Source: JASMHC01 sp964453855 (GTDB lineage Bacteria > Pseudomonadota > Alphaproteobacteria > Rhodobacterales > Rhodobacteraceae). Taken from it: a DNA stretch of 64,000 nt. This document shows, one piece after another, positions 8,844 to 16,994 of the stretch. The position numbers were made by a program, and so were the translations under genes. The notes beneath the pieces were generated by a model. That model searched no databases. It was not told the DNA's origin and saw nothing but the letters and a program-made list of their open reading frames with translations. The stretch's first letter is position 1. Each line of letters opens with the position of its first letter. The stretch is from the NCBI GenBank assembly GCA_964453855.1, contig CAYVRN010000001.1, positions 1-64,000 on the forward strand, read 5' to 3'.

Positions 8844-9449
8844 TTAAACCCAAGGGCGTTCGCTTGACGCTTTGGCTTCGAAATTGTCAATCGACTCGGC
8901 TTTTTCCATGGTCAAACCGATGTCATCCAGACCATTTAGCAAGCAGTGTTTCTTGAACTCATCGACTTCAAAGCTGAACGTTTCGCCGTCCGAAGTGGTG
9001 ACTATCTGGTTTTCCAGATCCACCTCGATCCGCGCATTCGAACCCTTTTCGGCATCTTTCATCAGAACATCTACGACGTCCTGCGGCATCACGATTGGCA
9101 GGATGCCGTTCTTGAAGCAGTTGTTGAAAAAGATGTCAGCAAAGCTTGTCGAAATGATTGACTTGATGCCGAAGTCCGCCAGTGCCCAAGGCGCGTGTTC
9201 ACGCGAAGAGCCGCAACCGAAGTTGTCGCCAGCGACCAGAATCGACGCTTCGCGGTATTGCGGCTGGTTCAGAACAAAATCTGGCTTTTCCGAGCCGTCA
9301 CGTTCGTAGCGCATTTCGTCGAACAGGTTCACACCCAGTCCCGAACGCTTGATTGTTTTCAAAAAGACCTTCGGGATGATCATATCGGTGTCGATATTCA
9401 CCAAGGGCATCGGTGCGGCAATGCCGCTGAGTTTTTCGAATTTATCCAT
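8844..9449 (-). CDS. leuD: 3-isopropylmalate dehydratase small subunit
   Basis: Small subunit of the LeuCD isomerase, which converts 2- to 3-isopropylmalate. The 201 residues contain the swivelling-domain hallmarks NIDTDMIIPKVFLKTI and ILVAGDNFGCGSSREHAPWA. Its ATG overlaps the leuC stop by one base (TAATG), indicating translational coupling, so the two subunits are made together. A strong terminator follows. Confidence 0.97.
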   Translation of the reverse strand: MDKFEKLSGIAAPMPLVNIDTDMIIPKVFLKTIKRSGLGVNLFDEMRYERDGSEKPDFVLNQPQYREASILVAGDNFGCGSSREHAPWALADFGIKSIISTSFADIFFNNCFKNGILPIVMPQDVVDVLMKDAEKGSNARIEVDLENQIVTTSDGETFSFEVDEFKKHCLLNGLDDIGLTMEKAESIDNFEAKASSERPWV

Positions 9450-10855
9450 TACACCAGTTCCCGTACGTCGGTCAGTTTTCCTGTGACAGCAGCGGCAGCA
9501 GCCATACCGGGCGATACCAGATGGGTGCGGCCCTTATAGCCCTGACGGCCTTCGAAGTTGCGGTTCGAAGTCGACGCGCAGCGTTCGTGCTCGGCCAGCT
9601 GGTCGGGGTTCATTGCCAGACACATCGAGCAACCGGGCAGGCGCCATTCGGCACCGGCGGCTTCAAAAATCTCGGCCAAGCCTTCCTCTTCCGCTTGCGC
9701 ACGTACCAGACCCGAACCCGGGACGATCATCATGCGAACACCTTCGGCAACCTTGCGGCCCTTCAAGACTTTAGCAACTTCGCGGAAGTCTTCGATGCGG
9801 CCGTTGGTGCAGGAACCGACGAAAACCGCGTCGATCTTGATTTCGTTCAAGGGCGTGCCAGCTTCCAGACCCATATAGTCAAGCGCACGTTTGACAGCAT
9901 CCACCTTGCCACCTTTGAAATCTTCAGGTGCGGGGACCTTGGCACTGATCGGCAGCACGTCTTCGGGCGAGGTGCCCCAAGTCACGACCGGTTCGATCTC
10001 TTCGCCTTTTAGGGTGATAACCTTGTCCCAATGTGCACCTTCGTCGGTGTAGAGTGTTTTCCACCATGCCAGCGCCGCTTCCCACTGCGCACCTTTCGGC
10101 GCGTGGGGACGGCCTTTGACGTATTCAAAGGTGGTTTCGTCAGGTGCTATCAGACCAGCACGGGCGCCACCTTCGATAGCCATGTTGCAGACGGTCATAC
10201 GGCCTTCCATCGACAGATCGCGGATCGCTTCACCGCAATATTCGATGACGTAACCAGTACCACCGGCGGTGCCGGTTTCGCCGATGACAGCCAAGGTGAT
10301 GTCTTTCGCGGTCACACCGGGGTTCAGCTTGCCGGTGATTTCCACCTTCATGTTCTTCGATTTTTTCTGGATCAACGTCTGTGTCGCCAGAACGTGTTCC
10401 ACTTCCGAAGTGCCGATGCCATGTGCAAGCGCGCCGAATGCGCCATGGGTGGCGGTGTGGCTGTCACCACAGACAACGGTCATGCCGGGCAGGGTCCAAC
10501 CCTGTTCCGGACCGACGATGTGCACGATACCCTGGCGGATGTCGTTCATCGGGTAGTAATGCAGGCCGAACTCTTTCGCGTTTTTGTCCAGCGCTTCGAC
10601 CTGAATACGGCCTTCTTCGTTTTCGATGATGCCTTCCAGACGTTCCATCGTGGTCGGAACGTTGTGATCCGGAACTGCGATGGTTTTTTCTGGCGCGCGC
10701 ACTTTGCGGCCCGCCATGCGCAGACCCTCGAAGGCCTGTGGTGACGTCACTTCGTGGACAAGGTGACGGTCGATATACAAAAGGCAGGTGCCGTCTTCGC
10801 TTTCGTGGGCGACGTGGGCATCCCAGATTTTATCATAGAGTGTTTTGGGGGACAT
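9449..10855 (-). CDS. leuC: 3-isopropylmalate dehydratase large subunit
   Basis: Aconitase-family large subunit, 468 residues. It has the aconitase motifs CGDSHTATHGAFGALAHGIG and VFVGSCTNGRIEDFREVAKV, and CSMCLAMNPD; these hold the Cys ligands of the 4Fe-4S cluster. It is the first gene of the leuCD transcript and has a Shine-Dalgarno (gggagagg) before ATG 10855. The 244-bp region upstream separates it from the divergent SPFH gene and should hold its promoter. I saw no leader peptide rich in leucine codons there. Confidence 0.97.
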   Translation of the reverse strand: MSPKTLYDKIWDAHVAHESEDGTCLLYIDRHLVHEVTSPQAFEGLRMAGRKVRAPEKTIAVPDHNVPTTMERLEGIIENEEGRIQVEALDKNAKEFGLHYYPMNDIRQGIVHIVGPEQGWTLPGMTVVCGDSHTATHGAFGALAHGIGTSEVEHVLATQTLIQKKSKNMKVEITGKLNPGVTAKDITLAVIGETGTAGGTGYVIEYCGEAIRDLSMEGRMTVCNMAIEGGARAGLIAPDETTFEYVKGRPHAPKGAQWEAALAWWKTLYTDEGAHWDKVITLKGEEIEPVVTWGTSPEDVLPISAKVPAPEDFKGGKVDAVKRALDYMGLEAGTPLNEIKIDAVFVGSCTNGRIEDFREVAKVLKGRKVAEGVRMMIVPGSGLVRAQAEEEGLAEIFEAAGAEWRLPGCSMCLAMNPDQLAEHERCASTSNRNFEGRQGYKGRTHLVSPGMAAAAAVTGKLTDVRELV

Positions 10856-11099
10856 GGTCCTCTCCCGTAGTTTTTGGGTGGGTAATGGGCGAACAGGGGC
10901 GACGACGCCTTATAGGCACGCAAGAACCGTGCGTGTGGCCCCGAAGAAGCGTTCACGCAGGCGAGCACGGTCGTCCATGTCGAAAATCCTGATCATGCGG
11001 TGCAAATACAGCGCGAAACTGAGTCTCGCAAGCACGACTTGAAAAGTTGGTCGGGCGTTCCCAAATATGATATCATAATAATATCATTAAGAGGTCATT
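10856..11099. promoter_or_regulatory. Divergent intergenic region, leuC / SPFH gene
   Basis: No gene of convincing quality. The half nearest the SPFH gene is markedly AT-rich and carries the tandem palindromic motif listed separately. The leuC half is GC-rich, with no recognisable attenuator. Confidence 0.4.
11066..11090. promoter_or_regulatory. Tandem operator-like motif before the SPFH gene
   Basis: TATGATATCATA (11066-11077) is a perfect 12-bp palindrome. A near copy, TAATATCATTAA, starts at 11079, 12 bp from the matching base of the first copy, or about one helical turn. It ends just before the ribosome site (agagg) of the SPFH gene, a good position for a repressor. Confidence 0.45.
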
Positions 11100-11999
11100 A
11101 TGTCAGAGGTTTCAAAAATCAACAAAGATAGAAGCGCACTTGTGCTGAATGGTGTCGCTATGCTTGTGGTGCTTATTGTTGGCGTTGCGATTGGGGTGAC
11201 CTCGTTTGTTGCTGCTGTCGCAAACGGTGAAATTGCCACGTTGTTGTTGTCGGTCCTTTTTACGGTTCTATGCGTCGCCTTTACCCTGCCAGGATTTTTC
11301 CTGAACCAGCCACAACAAGCGCGTGTTCTAACGCTTTTCGGTGCTTACCGTGGCACTGATCAGACCGCCGGACTGCGATGGACCATTCCGTTCTATTTCC
11401 CGCGTATGAAGGTTTCGACTCGTCTGAACAATTTCGAAAGCGGGCGTAGCAAGGTGAACGATGCGGTCGGCAATCCGATCGAGATCAGCGCCATTGTTGT
11501 CTGGCGCGTGGTTGATCCGGTAAGTGCGGTTTTCGAGGTTGAGGATTACGAAGCCTATGTGGTTACCCAGACCGAAAGCGCCGTGCGGTCTTTGGCCAGC
11601 AAGTATCCCTATGACTTTGGTTTGAATGACGATCATGATGGCATGTCCCTGCGTGGGGATACCGCAAACGTCGCTGAAGAGATGATGCAGGCGATACAGG
11701 AACGCGTCGCCGATGCGGGTATCGAGATTGTCGAAGCGCGTATCAACCACCTTGCCTATGCGACCGAGATCGCAGCCGCGATGCTGAAACGCCAGCAGGC
11801 AAGTGCCCTGCTGGATGCGCGGGAAACGATCGTCAAAGGCACAGTGTCTATCGTTGAAAGCGCGATCAAGCAGCTTGAGGCGACAGACGGGATCGAGCTT
11901 GATCCCGAACGCAAGGCCGCCATGGTGTCGAACCTGATGGTCGTGCTGTCCAGCGGGGCTGAGCCGACGCCTGTGATCAATGCAGGGTCGCTTTACTGA
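11100..11999 (+). CDS. SPFH/Band 7 domain membrane protein
   Basis: The 299 residues begin with two hydrophobic segments (about residues 17-40 and 48-65) and continue into a Band 7 domain: QQARVLTLFGAYRGTDQTAG, then LRWTIPFYFPRMKVSTRLNN, then the ESAVRSLASKYPYD region and AGIEIVEARINHLAYATEIA. This matches the slipin/flotillin-like group found in bacterial membrane microdomain or stress operons. Its partner is unknown. The Arc-like gene begins three bases after its stop and is almost certainly co-transcribed. Confidence 0.88.
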   Translation: MSEVSKINKDRSALVLNGVAMLVVLIVGVAIGVTSFVAAVANGEIATLLLSVLFTVLCVAFTLPGFFLNQPQQARVLTLFGAYRGTDQTAGLRWTIPFYFPRMKVSTRLNNFESGRSKVNDAVGNPIEISAIVVWRVVDPVSAVFEVEDYEAYVVTQTESAVRSLASKYPYDFGLNDDHDGMSLRGDTANVAEEMMQAIQERVADAGIEIVEARINHLAYATEIAAAMLKRQQASALLDARETIVKGTVSIVESAIKQLEATDGIELDPERKAAMVSNLMVVLSSGAEPTPVINAGSLY

Positions 12000-12002
12000 C
12001 CC

Positions 12003-12197
12003 ATGGCGAAACGCAAAGCATATCCGCTCCGCCTTCAGGAAGACATTCTGGAGGCGGTCAGCCGTTGGGCCGATGACGATCTGCGCAGCGTGAACGGGCA
12101 GATCGAATTCCTTTTACGCGATGCGCTATGGCGGGCGGGACGTTTGAAGAAACCGGAAAAGCCGGAACCGATTATAGATACCACGAGCAAAGATTGA
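12003..12197 (+). CDS. Arc-like ribbon-helix-helix small protein
   Basis: A 64-residue protein. YPLRLQEDILEAVSRWADDD fits the beta-strand and first helix of a ribbon-helix-helix fold, and SVNGQIEFLLRDALWRAG fits the second helix, as in Arc/MetJ-type DNA-binding proteins. It starts 3 bp after the SPFH gene. One reading is that it represses this pair through the tandem palindrome at 11066-11090. RHH proteins are also common antitoxins, but no toxin gene lies beside it. A short Lys/Pro-rich tail follows the fold. Confidence 0.78.
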   Translation: MAKRKAYPLRLQEDILEAVSRWADDDLRSVNGQIEFLLRDALWRAGRLKKPEKPEPIIDTTSKD

Positions 12198-12254
12198 TCG
12201 GTTCTTCTTGCCAAACCCGCGGCCAATGCCCCACAGTCAGGTCAGAGGAGCGTG

Positions 12255-13583
12255 ATGGAAGAAGAACCGCAAGCCACACCTTCGGGCGCCGAGGCCGTTG
12301 AAATCAGCCAAGGGCTGATACAAGACCTTTTCGACTTTATGGAAAGCTTGCTGCGCCCGTGGAATGCCTATCAGGTTCTGATTCTAATCGGCCTTATCGT
12401 AGCGGCTAAATTTCTTAGCCACTGGTTGTCACCCAAATACCATGATTGGTTGCGTACCCGCGAAGGCTGGACGATGGCGCGGATGCGCTGGGCTGTGGTC
12501 ATTCACAAACGGATGACGCTGATCTTTTTCGTCATCCTTATTTGGCTGATCTATACGTTCATGCGTGAAGTGGCCTGGCCGTCGCGCAGCTATTTGTTGG
12601 GTATCGCGCTGGACCTGTCTGTGGCGTGGTTGGTCGTGGCGGTTGCGACGCGGTTGATTTCGAACAAACCCTTGCGTCAGATTGTGCGATTTAGTGCCTG
12701 GATCTGGGTCACGGTTAGCATTTTGAACCTGTCGCAGGAAACCGTGACCCTTCTGGACAGCCTGTCGGTTGATCTGGGCGAGATGCGGATCTCGGTCTGG
12801 ATCATTCTTCAGGCGGTGTTCATTCTAGGTGTGATGTTCTTTGGAGCAGGCTTCCTGTCGCGTACGGCCAGCGGGCGCATACAGTCAAACACCGATCTTA
12901 GCCCCTCGATGCGGGTTCTGACGGTCAAAGTTCTGCAGATCACCTTATACGGTGCGGCGTTCTTTATCGGGCTTCGGGCGGTTGGTGTGGACCTGACAGG
13001 TCTGGCGGTGCTGTCCGGAGCCATCGGTGTAGGCCTTGGTTTCGGCCTGCAAAAGGTGGTGTCGAACCTTGTGTCGGGCGTGATCATTCTGCTGGACAAG
13101 TCGATCAAGCCCGGCGACGTGATCAGCCTTGGCGAAACCTTTGGCTGGATCAACAGTCTAGGCGCCCGCTATGTCAGCGTGGTTACCCGTGACGGTAAAG
13201 AGTATCTGATCCCGAACGAAGACCTGATCACCGGTCAGGTGGTCAACTGGTCCCACTCGGACGAGTTTGTGCGGCTCGATATCTTTTTTGGCACATCCTA
13301 TGGCGACGACCCCCACAAGGTCCGGAAGTTAGCGATTGAAGCCGCAAAAAGCGTGGATCGGGTACTTAACGACAAAGTACCCGTTTGCCACATCGTGGGA
13401 TTCGGGGATAGCAGCGTGGACTATGTTCTGCGCTTCTGGATCAAGGATCCGACCGCTGGCCTGACAAATATAAGGGGCAACGTCTATCTGGCCCTTTGGG
13501 ACGTATTTCATCAAAATGACGTGTCTTTCCCCTTCCCGCAGCGCGAAGTGCGGCTTCTGGGCGACACTTCCGAAACCAAGTGA
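12255..13583 (+). CDS. Mechanosensitive ion channel, MscS family
   Basis: About 442 residues with several N-terminal membrane segments. The pore helix and beta domain of the MscS family are clear: LTGLAVLSGAIGVGLGFGLQ, then KVVSNLVSGVIILLDKSIKP, then GDVISLGETFGWINSLGARY and LIPNEDLITGQVVNWSHSDE. Extra N-terminal helices make it larger than E. coli MscS (286 residues). ATG 12255 is preceded by gaggag; the adjacent GTG at 12252 is less likely. Its role should be release of solutes under hypo-osmotic stress. Confidence 0.92.
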   Translation: MEEEPQATPSGAEAVEISQGLIQDLFDFMESLLRPWNAYQVLILIGLIVAAKFLSHWLSPKYHDWLRTREGWTMARMRWAVVIHKRMTLIFFVILIWLIYTFMREVAWPSRSYLLGIALDLSVAWLVVAVATRLISNKPLRQIVRFSAWIWVTVSILNLSQETVTLLDSLSVDLGEMRISVWIILQAVFILGVMFFGAGFLSRTASGRIQSNTDLSPSMRVLTVKVLQITLYGAAFFIGLRAVGVDLTGLAVLSGAIGVGLGFGLQKVVSNLVSGVIILLDKSIKPGDVISLGETFGWINSLGARYVSVVTRDGKEYLIPNEDLITGQVVNWSHSDEFVRLDIFFGTSYGDDPHKVRKLAIEAAKSVDRVLNDKVPVCHIVGFGDSSVDYVLRFWIKDPTAGLTNIRGNVYLALWDVFHQNDVSFPFPQREVRLLGDTSETK

Positions 13584-13684
13584 CCCCCGATTCCCCCTTG
13601 CAACCTTTGAAAATCCCGTTATGCGATGCTATTTTTAAATCAGCCCAGCGCCGGGGCACTGTCGGCGTGTTTGCAAGGAGGACA

Positions 13685-13741
13685 ATGTCCTGTCTCTCAA
13701 CATTGATGCGGCCGATGCCGCAACGCCGGGAGCGCCTGTGA
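13685..13741 (+). CDS. Possible 18-codon leader ORF upstream of rsfS
   Basis: ATG 13685 follows a textbook Shine-Dalgarno (AGGAGG, 13676-13681). It encodes MSCLSTLMRPMPQRRERL and ends in TGA at 13739-13741, overlapping the rsfS start region (GTGATG). This could be a translationally coupled leader peptide. Alternatively it may be the true rsfS N-terminus put out of frame by a one-base error, since the rsfS frame is open through the same stretch and reads like coding sequence (SLNIDAADAATPGAPV). Confidence 0.35.
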   Translation: MSCLSTLMRPMPQRRERL

Positions 13742-14100
13742 TGGGTGCGAAACCGAAAGTCGGTAGCGATGAGCTGCTGGCCATGATCCTAAGCCAACTT
13801 GACGACGATAAAGCCGAGGAGGTTGTCCAGATCGACCTACGCGGTCGCTCGGCCTTTGCCGACTTCATGATCGTCTGCTCGGGCCGTTCGTCGCGGCAGG
13901 TTGCGTCGATCGCGGAAAAACTGGCCGAGAAGCTAAAGGCCGATGCGGGCGTTCTGTGCAAAACAGAAGGCAAGGATCAGGGCGACTGGGTTCTGATCGA
14001 CGCTGGCGATGTGATCGTCCACGTGTTCCGACCTGAAGTGCGCGAGTTCTATCAGCTGGAAAAGATGTGGCTGCCTGCGGGTACGACCACTCAGGCCTGA
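13738..14100 (+). CDS. rsfS: Ribosomal silencing factor RsfS
   Basis: RsfS binds ribosomal protein L14 and blocks subunit joining when nutrients are short. The 120 residues have the whole core: DDDKAEEVVQIDLRGRSAFA, DFMIVCSGRSSRQVASIAEK, EGKDQGDWVLIDAGDVIVHV and FRPEVREFYQLEKMW. The start is GTG 13738 or ATG 13741. The strongest ribosome site lies 60 bp upstream in front of a short out-of-frame ORF. It is followed after 7 bp by rlmH, the usual neighbour of rsfS. Confidence 0.95.
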   Translation: MMGAKPKVGSDELLAMILSQLDDDKAEEVVQIDLRGRSAFADFMIVCSGRSSRQVASIAEKLAEKLKADAGVLCKTEGKDQGDWVLIDAGDVIVHVFRPEVREFYQLEKMWLPAGTTTQA

Positions 14101-14107
14101 TAGCGCC

Positions 14108-14581
14108 GTGACCAAGGTTCAGATTTGCGCCGTGGGCCGGCTGAGGTCAGGCCCCGAGAAGCAGCTGATTGACGACTATACCACCAGATTTGACCGAACG
14201 GGCCGCCCCTTGGGGCTTGGCCCTTTAACCATTTCCGAGGTTGAGGATCGCAAGAACAGCGGGATGGCGGCCGAGGCCGCGTTGCTGGAAAAGGCGATTG
14301 CCGACGGCTCGGTGATCTGTACGCTGGATGAACGCGGCAAGGTACTCTCGTCACCGGATTTTGCGCATAAGTTGGCAGGCTGGCGCGACGAAGGGCGCAG
14401 CAACATCGCCTTTGTGATTGGCGGGGCAGACGGGATTGACCCGTCGCTGCGCGCCAAGGCCGATTTTAGCATATCACTTGGTAAAATGGTGTGGCCGCAC
14501 ATGTTGGCTCGCGCGATGCTGTGTGAACAGCTTTACCGCGCAGCGACCATTTTAGCGGGATCGCCCTATCATCGGGTTTAA
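14108..14581 (+). CDS. rlmH: 23S rRNA (pseudouridine1915-N3)-methyltransferase RlmH
   Basis: SPOUT-family methyltransferase that modifies helix 69 of 23S rRNA in assembled ribosomes. The 157 residues include ICTLDERGKVLSSPDFAHKL, the knotted SAM-binding motif IAFVIGGADGIDPSLRAKAD and the C-terminal LARAMLCEQLYRAATILAGS with YHRV at the end. It uses GTG 14108. The 7-bp spacing from rsfS indicates an operon. A hairpin of the intergenic repeat family follows five bases after the stop. Confidence 0.96.
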   Translation: MTKVQICAVGRLRSGPEKQLIDDYTTRFDRTGRPLGLGPLTISEVEDRKNSGMAAEAALLEKAIADGSVICTLDERGKVLSSPDFAHKLAGWRDEGRSNIAFVIGGADGIDPSLRAKADFSISLGKMVWPHMLARAMLCEQLYRAATILAGSPYHRV

Positions 14582-14585
14582 AGCA

Positions 14586-14638
14586 TGAGGGGTTTCACCC
14601 CTCAAACTCCCCAGGATATTTTTGACAAAAGAAAGGGG
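14586..14638. repeat. Intergenic hairpin-plus-tail repeat, copy A
   Basis: A perfect stem TGAGGGG/CCCCTCA (14586-14604) is followed by ACTCCCC and the tail GGATATTTTTGACAAAAGAA. The layout matches copies at 20217, 39131 and 43336. Here it lies between the convergent genes rlmH and the GNAT gene. Confidence 0.7.
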
Positions 14639-14644
14639 CGGCTG

Positions 14645-15229
14645 TTATCTGACCGAGAGCTTGTGGCTTAGATGTGCCTTAACGGTCGGCCACTCTGAGT
14701 TGAGGATCGAATAGACCGCTGTATCGCGAAGTGTCCCGTTCTCCATGACCATATGATTGCGAAGAATACCGTCCAGCTTGGCCCCTAAGCGCTCGATGGC
14801 TCGGCGGGATTGGTGGTTGATGACATGTGTACGGAATTCAACGGCGATGCAGGCGTTGCCCGCAAACGCATAGTCCAGAAGCATCAGTTTCGCTTCGGTG
14901 TTCAGGGGCGAGCGCTGCACCGATTTGCGATACCACGTACTGCCGATCTCGACGCGTTTGTTCGTGGCGTCGATGTTCATGTATGTCGTCATACCGACGG
15001 CCCGCCCATCCGGCGTGAGAACCGCGAAGGGCAGCATCGAACCTGAATTCTGAAGCAATAGGCGTCGGTTTATCTCGGCCTCCATCCCGTCCGGGTGGGG
15101 GATCATTGTGTACCAAAGATTATATAGCGCGCCATCCGCCGACGCTTCTTTCAGGTCGTCGAGGTGGGTCAATGACAAAGGGGCCAGCGTGACGTGCTGA
15201 CCCCTGAGTGTTGTCGGTTTTGGCCACAT
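14645..15229 (-). CDS. GNAT-family N-acetyltransferase
   Basis: The 194 residues match the RimJ/RimL-like branch of acetyltransferases. They run from an opening MWPKPTTLRGQHVTLAPLSL through FAVLTPDGRAVGMTTYMNID (beta4) to VEFRTHVINHQSRRAIERLG, with the conserved N-x-x-S-R-R-A-I-x-R-L-G motif. The acceptor could be a protein N-terminus, an aminoglycoside or a small metabolite and cannot be told from sequence. It starts three bases after the tpa stop on the same strand, so it is probably expressed with taurine catabolism, although no role there is known. Confidence 0.85.
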   Translation of the reverse strand: MWPKPTTLRGQHVTLAPLSLTHLDDLKEASADGALYNLWYTMIPHPDGMEAEINRRLLLQNSGSMLPFAVLTPDGRAVGMTTYMNIDATNKRVEIGSTWYRKSVQRSPLNTEAKLMLLDYAFAGNACIAVEFRTHVINHQSRRAIERLGAKLDGILRNHMVMENGTLRDTAVYSILNSEWPTVKAHLSHKLSVR

Positions 15230-15232
15230 GGA

Positions 15233-16633
15233 TCAGCCAAAGACTTTGGTTAGCGCTTTATCAACGGCATCGGTAATCGCGTCGATATCGGCGGCGGTTG
15301 CGATCAGCGCCGGAGAGAAGGCAATCACGTTGTTACGCCCCGGGATCGAGCGGTTCGAGGCACCGATGATGACGCCCAGATTTCCGCATTCGGCAACAAC
15401 GGCCATGACGTCTTTTTCGTCAACCGGCTCTTTGGTTTCGCGGTCTTTGACAAGTTCGCAGCCTTGGAACAGACCTTTGCCGCGCACGTCGCCGATGATC
15501 TGGTGTTTTTCCATCAAAGCGTTCAGATTTCCGCGCAGGCGATCGCCCATTGCGGTGCAGTTCTCCAGAAGGTTTTCTTCTTCGATGATTGCCATGTTTT
15601 CCAACGCGGCGGCAGGACCTGCGGTGCAGCCGCCAAAGGTTGAGATATCACGGAAGTGGTTCAGCTTGTCCGACGGATCGGTCTTGAACATCTCGAAGAC
15701 TTCCTCGGTGGTCACCATACAGGCAATCGCCGCATAGCCCGAAGCCACGCCTTTGGCCATGGTCACAAAGTCGGGCTTGATACCGTAGTGCTGATAACCG
15801 AACCATTCGGTACCGGTGCGACCCACGCCGCAGACCACTTCGTCGATGTGCAGCAGGATATTGTATTGCTTGCAGATTTCCTGAACACGATCCCAATAGC
15901 CTTCTGGCGCTTCGATCACACCACCACCGGCGGTCATTGGTTCAAGGCACAGCGCGCCGACGGTCTCGGGGCCTTCTTTCAGGATGACCTCTTCAATCAG
16001 GTTCGCCGCAGCGATGCCGAAGTCGCGGCCCGACAGGTGCTCAAGCCCCAGTTCGTGCTTGCGGTATTCCATGCAGTGCGGAACGCGAATGAAGTCGGGG
16101 GCAAAGGGTCCGTATTGCGCGTTGCGCTCGTCCTGACCGCCCGCCGACATGGTGGCAAGGGTCGAGCCGTGATAGTCACGGTCGCGGTATAGGATCTTGG
16201 TTTTTTTGCCGCCGTATTTTTTGTGCGCGATTTGGCGGACCATTTTGAACACCTTCTCGTTCGCCTCGGACCCCGAATTGGTGTAGTACACGCGGCTCAT
16301 GCCGGGCATCTTCGAAATCAGACGCTCGGCGAATAGCGCTGCCGGAACCGACCCTGCGGCCTGGGCAAAATAGCACATCTTTGTTAGCTGGTTCGCAACC
16401 GCCTGCGAAATCCGCTCGCGGCCATAGCCGACGTTGACGGTCCAGACAGCACCCGACACGGCGTCGATATATTCTTTGCCGTTCTGGTCCCAAACGCGCA
16501 TTCCCTTACCTTCGACGATGATACGTGGCTCACCTGTTTCAAAGGGTTTGTGCTGAACAAGGTGGTGCCAGACGTGGGCTTTGTCTGCAGCGACAACGCC
16601 AGAGAGATCGTTTTCGTAAAGATTGCCGTCCAT
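15233..16633 (-). CDS. tpa: Taurine--pyruvate aminotransferase
   Basis: Class III PLP aminotransferase that transfers the amino group of taurine to pyruvate, giving sulfoacetaldehyde and alanine. The 466 residues contain GAVWTVNVGYGRERISQAVA, YYTNSGSEANEKVFKMVRQI, ILLHIDEVVCGVGRTGTEWF and the PLP lysine in FVTMAKGVASGYAAIA. The assignment to Tpa rests on overall resemblance and the divergent tauABC operon. The regulator TauR and the next enzyme Xsc, which often accompany tpa, are not in this window. Confidence 0.92.
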   Translation of the reverse strand: MDGNLYENDLSGVVAADKAHVWHHLVQHKPFETGEPRIIVEGKGMRVWDQNGKEYIDAVSGAVWTVNVGYGRERISQAVANQLTKMCYFAQAAGSVPAALFAERLISKMPGMSRVYYTNSGSEANEKVFKMVRQIAHKKYGGKKTKILYRDRDYHGSTLATMSAGGQDERNAQYGPFAPDFIRVPHCMEYRKHELGLEHLSGRDFGIAAANLIEEVILKEGPETVGALCLEPMTAGGGVIEAPEGYWDRVQEICKQYNILLHIDEVVCGVGRTGTEWFGYQHYGIKPDFVTMAKGVASGYAAIACMVTTEEVFEMFKTDPSDKLNHFRDISTFGGCTAGPAAALENMAIIEEENLLENCTAMGDRLRGNLNALMEKHQIIGDVRGKGLFQGCELVKDRETKEPVDEKDVMAVVAECGNLGVIIGASNRSIPGRNNVIAFSPALIATAADIDAITDAVDKALTKVFG

Positions 16634-16994
16634 GTGAATACCTGAGTTTGAGGGGCCGCGTGGGCGTAGAAATGGCTTCGGACTCTAATGAGTCTGACTG
16701 AATGACGTTGCCCTAAAATTCATCATTTCAAATAGGGCCAGATTGTGGGGTGCCTTATGTCCAAATGATGATCGTTGAAATGATCAAAAACAGAAATTGA
16801 AGATAAATATTCAATAAAAACATGAGCATAATTTATGATCATGTAAACGCTTGCAGGACAACTTCTCAAACTCATCCAAGGAAAACCATTGATTGGAATC
16901 CTTTTTTCCGTTCGGATCACCTTAGAGGTGCGAAGAAGCATCCGTTTGTCGTGCGGTTCAAAGCCGCAAAGTTGAAACCAACGGGAGAAACTAA
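16634..16994. promoter_or_regulatory. Divergent promoter region, tpa / tauA
   Basis: A 361-bp AT-rich region with no convincing gene. It should hold the promoters of both taurine transcripts. TTGGACATAA (minus strand, near 16755-16764) and CGGACTCTAA (near 16679) resemble the CTGGACYTAA half-site reported for the MocR-type regulator TauR, but neither is exact. I saw no strong sigma-70 match. Confidence 0.45.

Noticed and set aside
10031..10744. Plus-strand ORF (237 codons) opposite leuC, plus further ones at 9521-10012
   Set aside because: leuC on the other strand has every aconitase motif; the antisense protein has Phe/Arg/His-rich shadow composition.
12003..12197. Antitoxin of a toxin-antitoxin pair
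   Set aside because: The RHH fold fits, but the neighbours are an SPFH protein and an MscS channel; no small toxin-like gene lies on either side.
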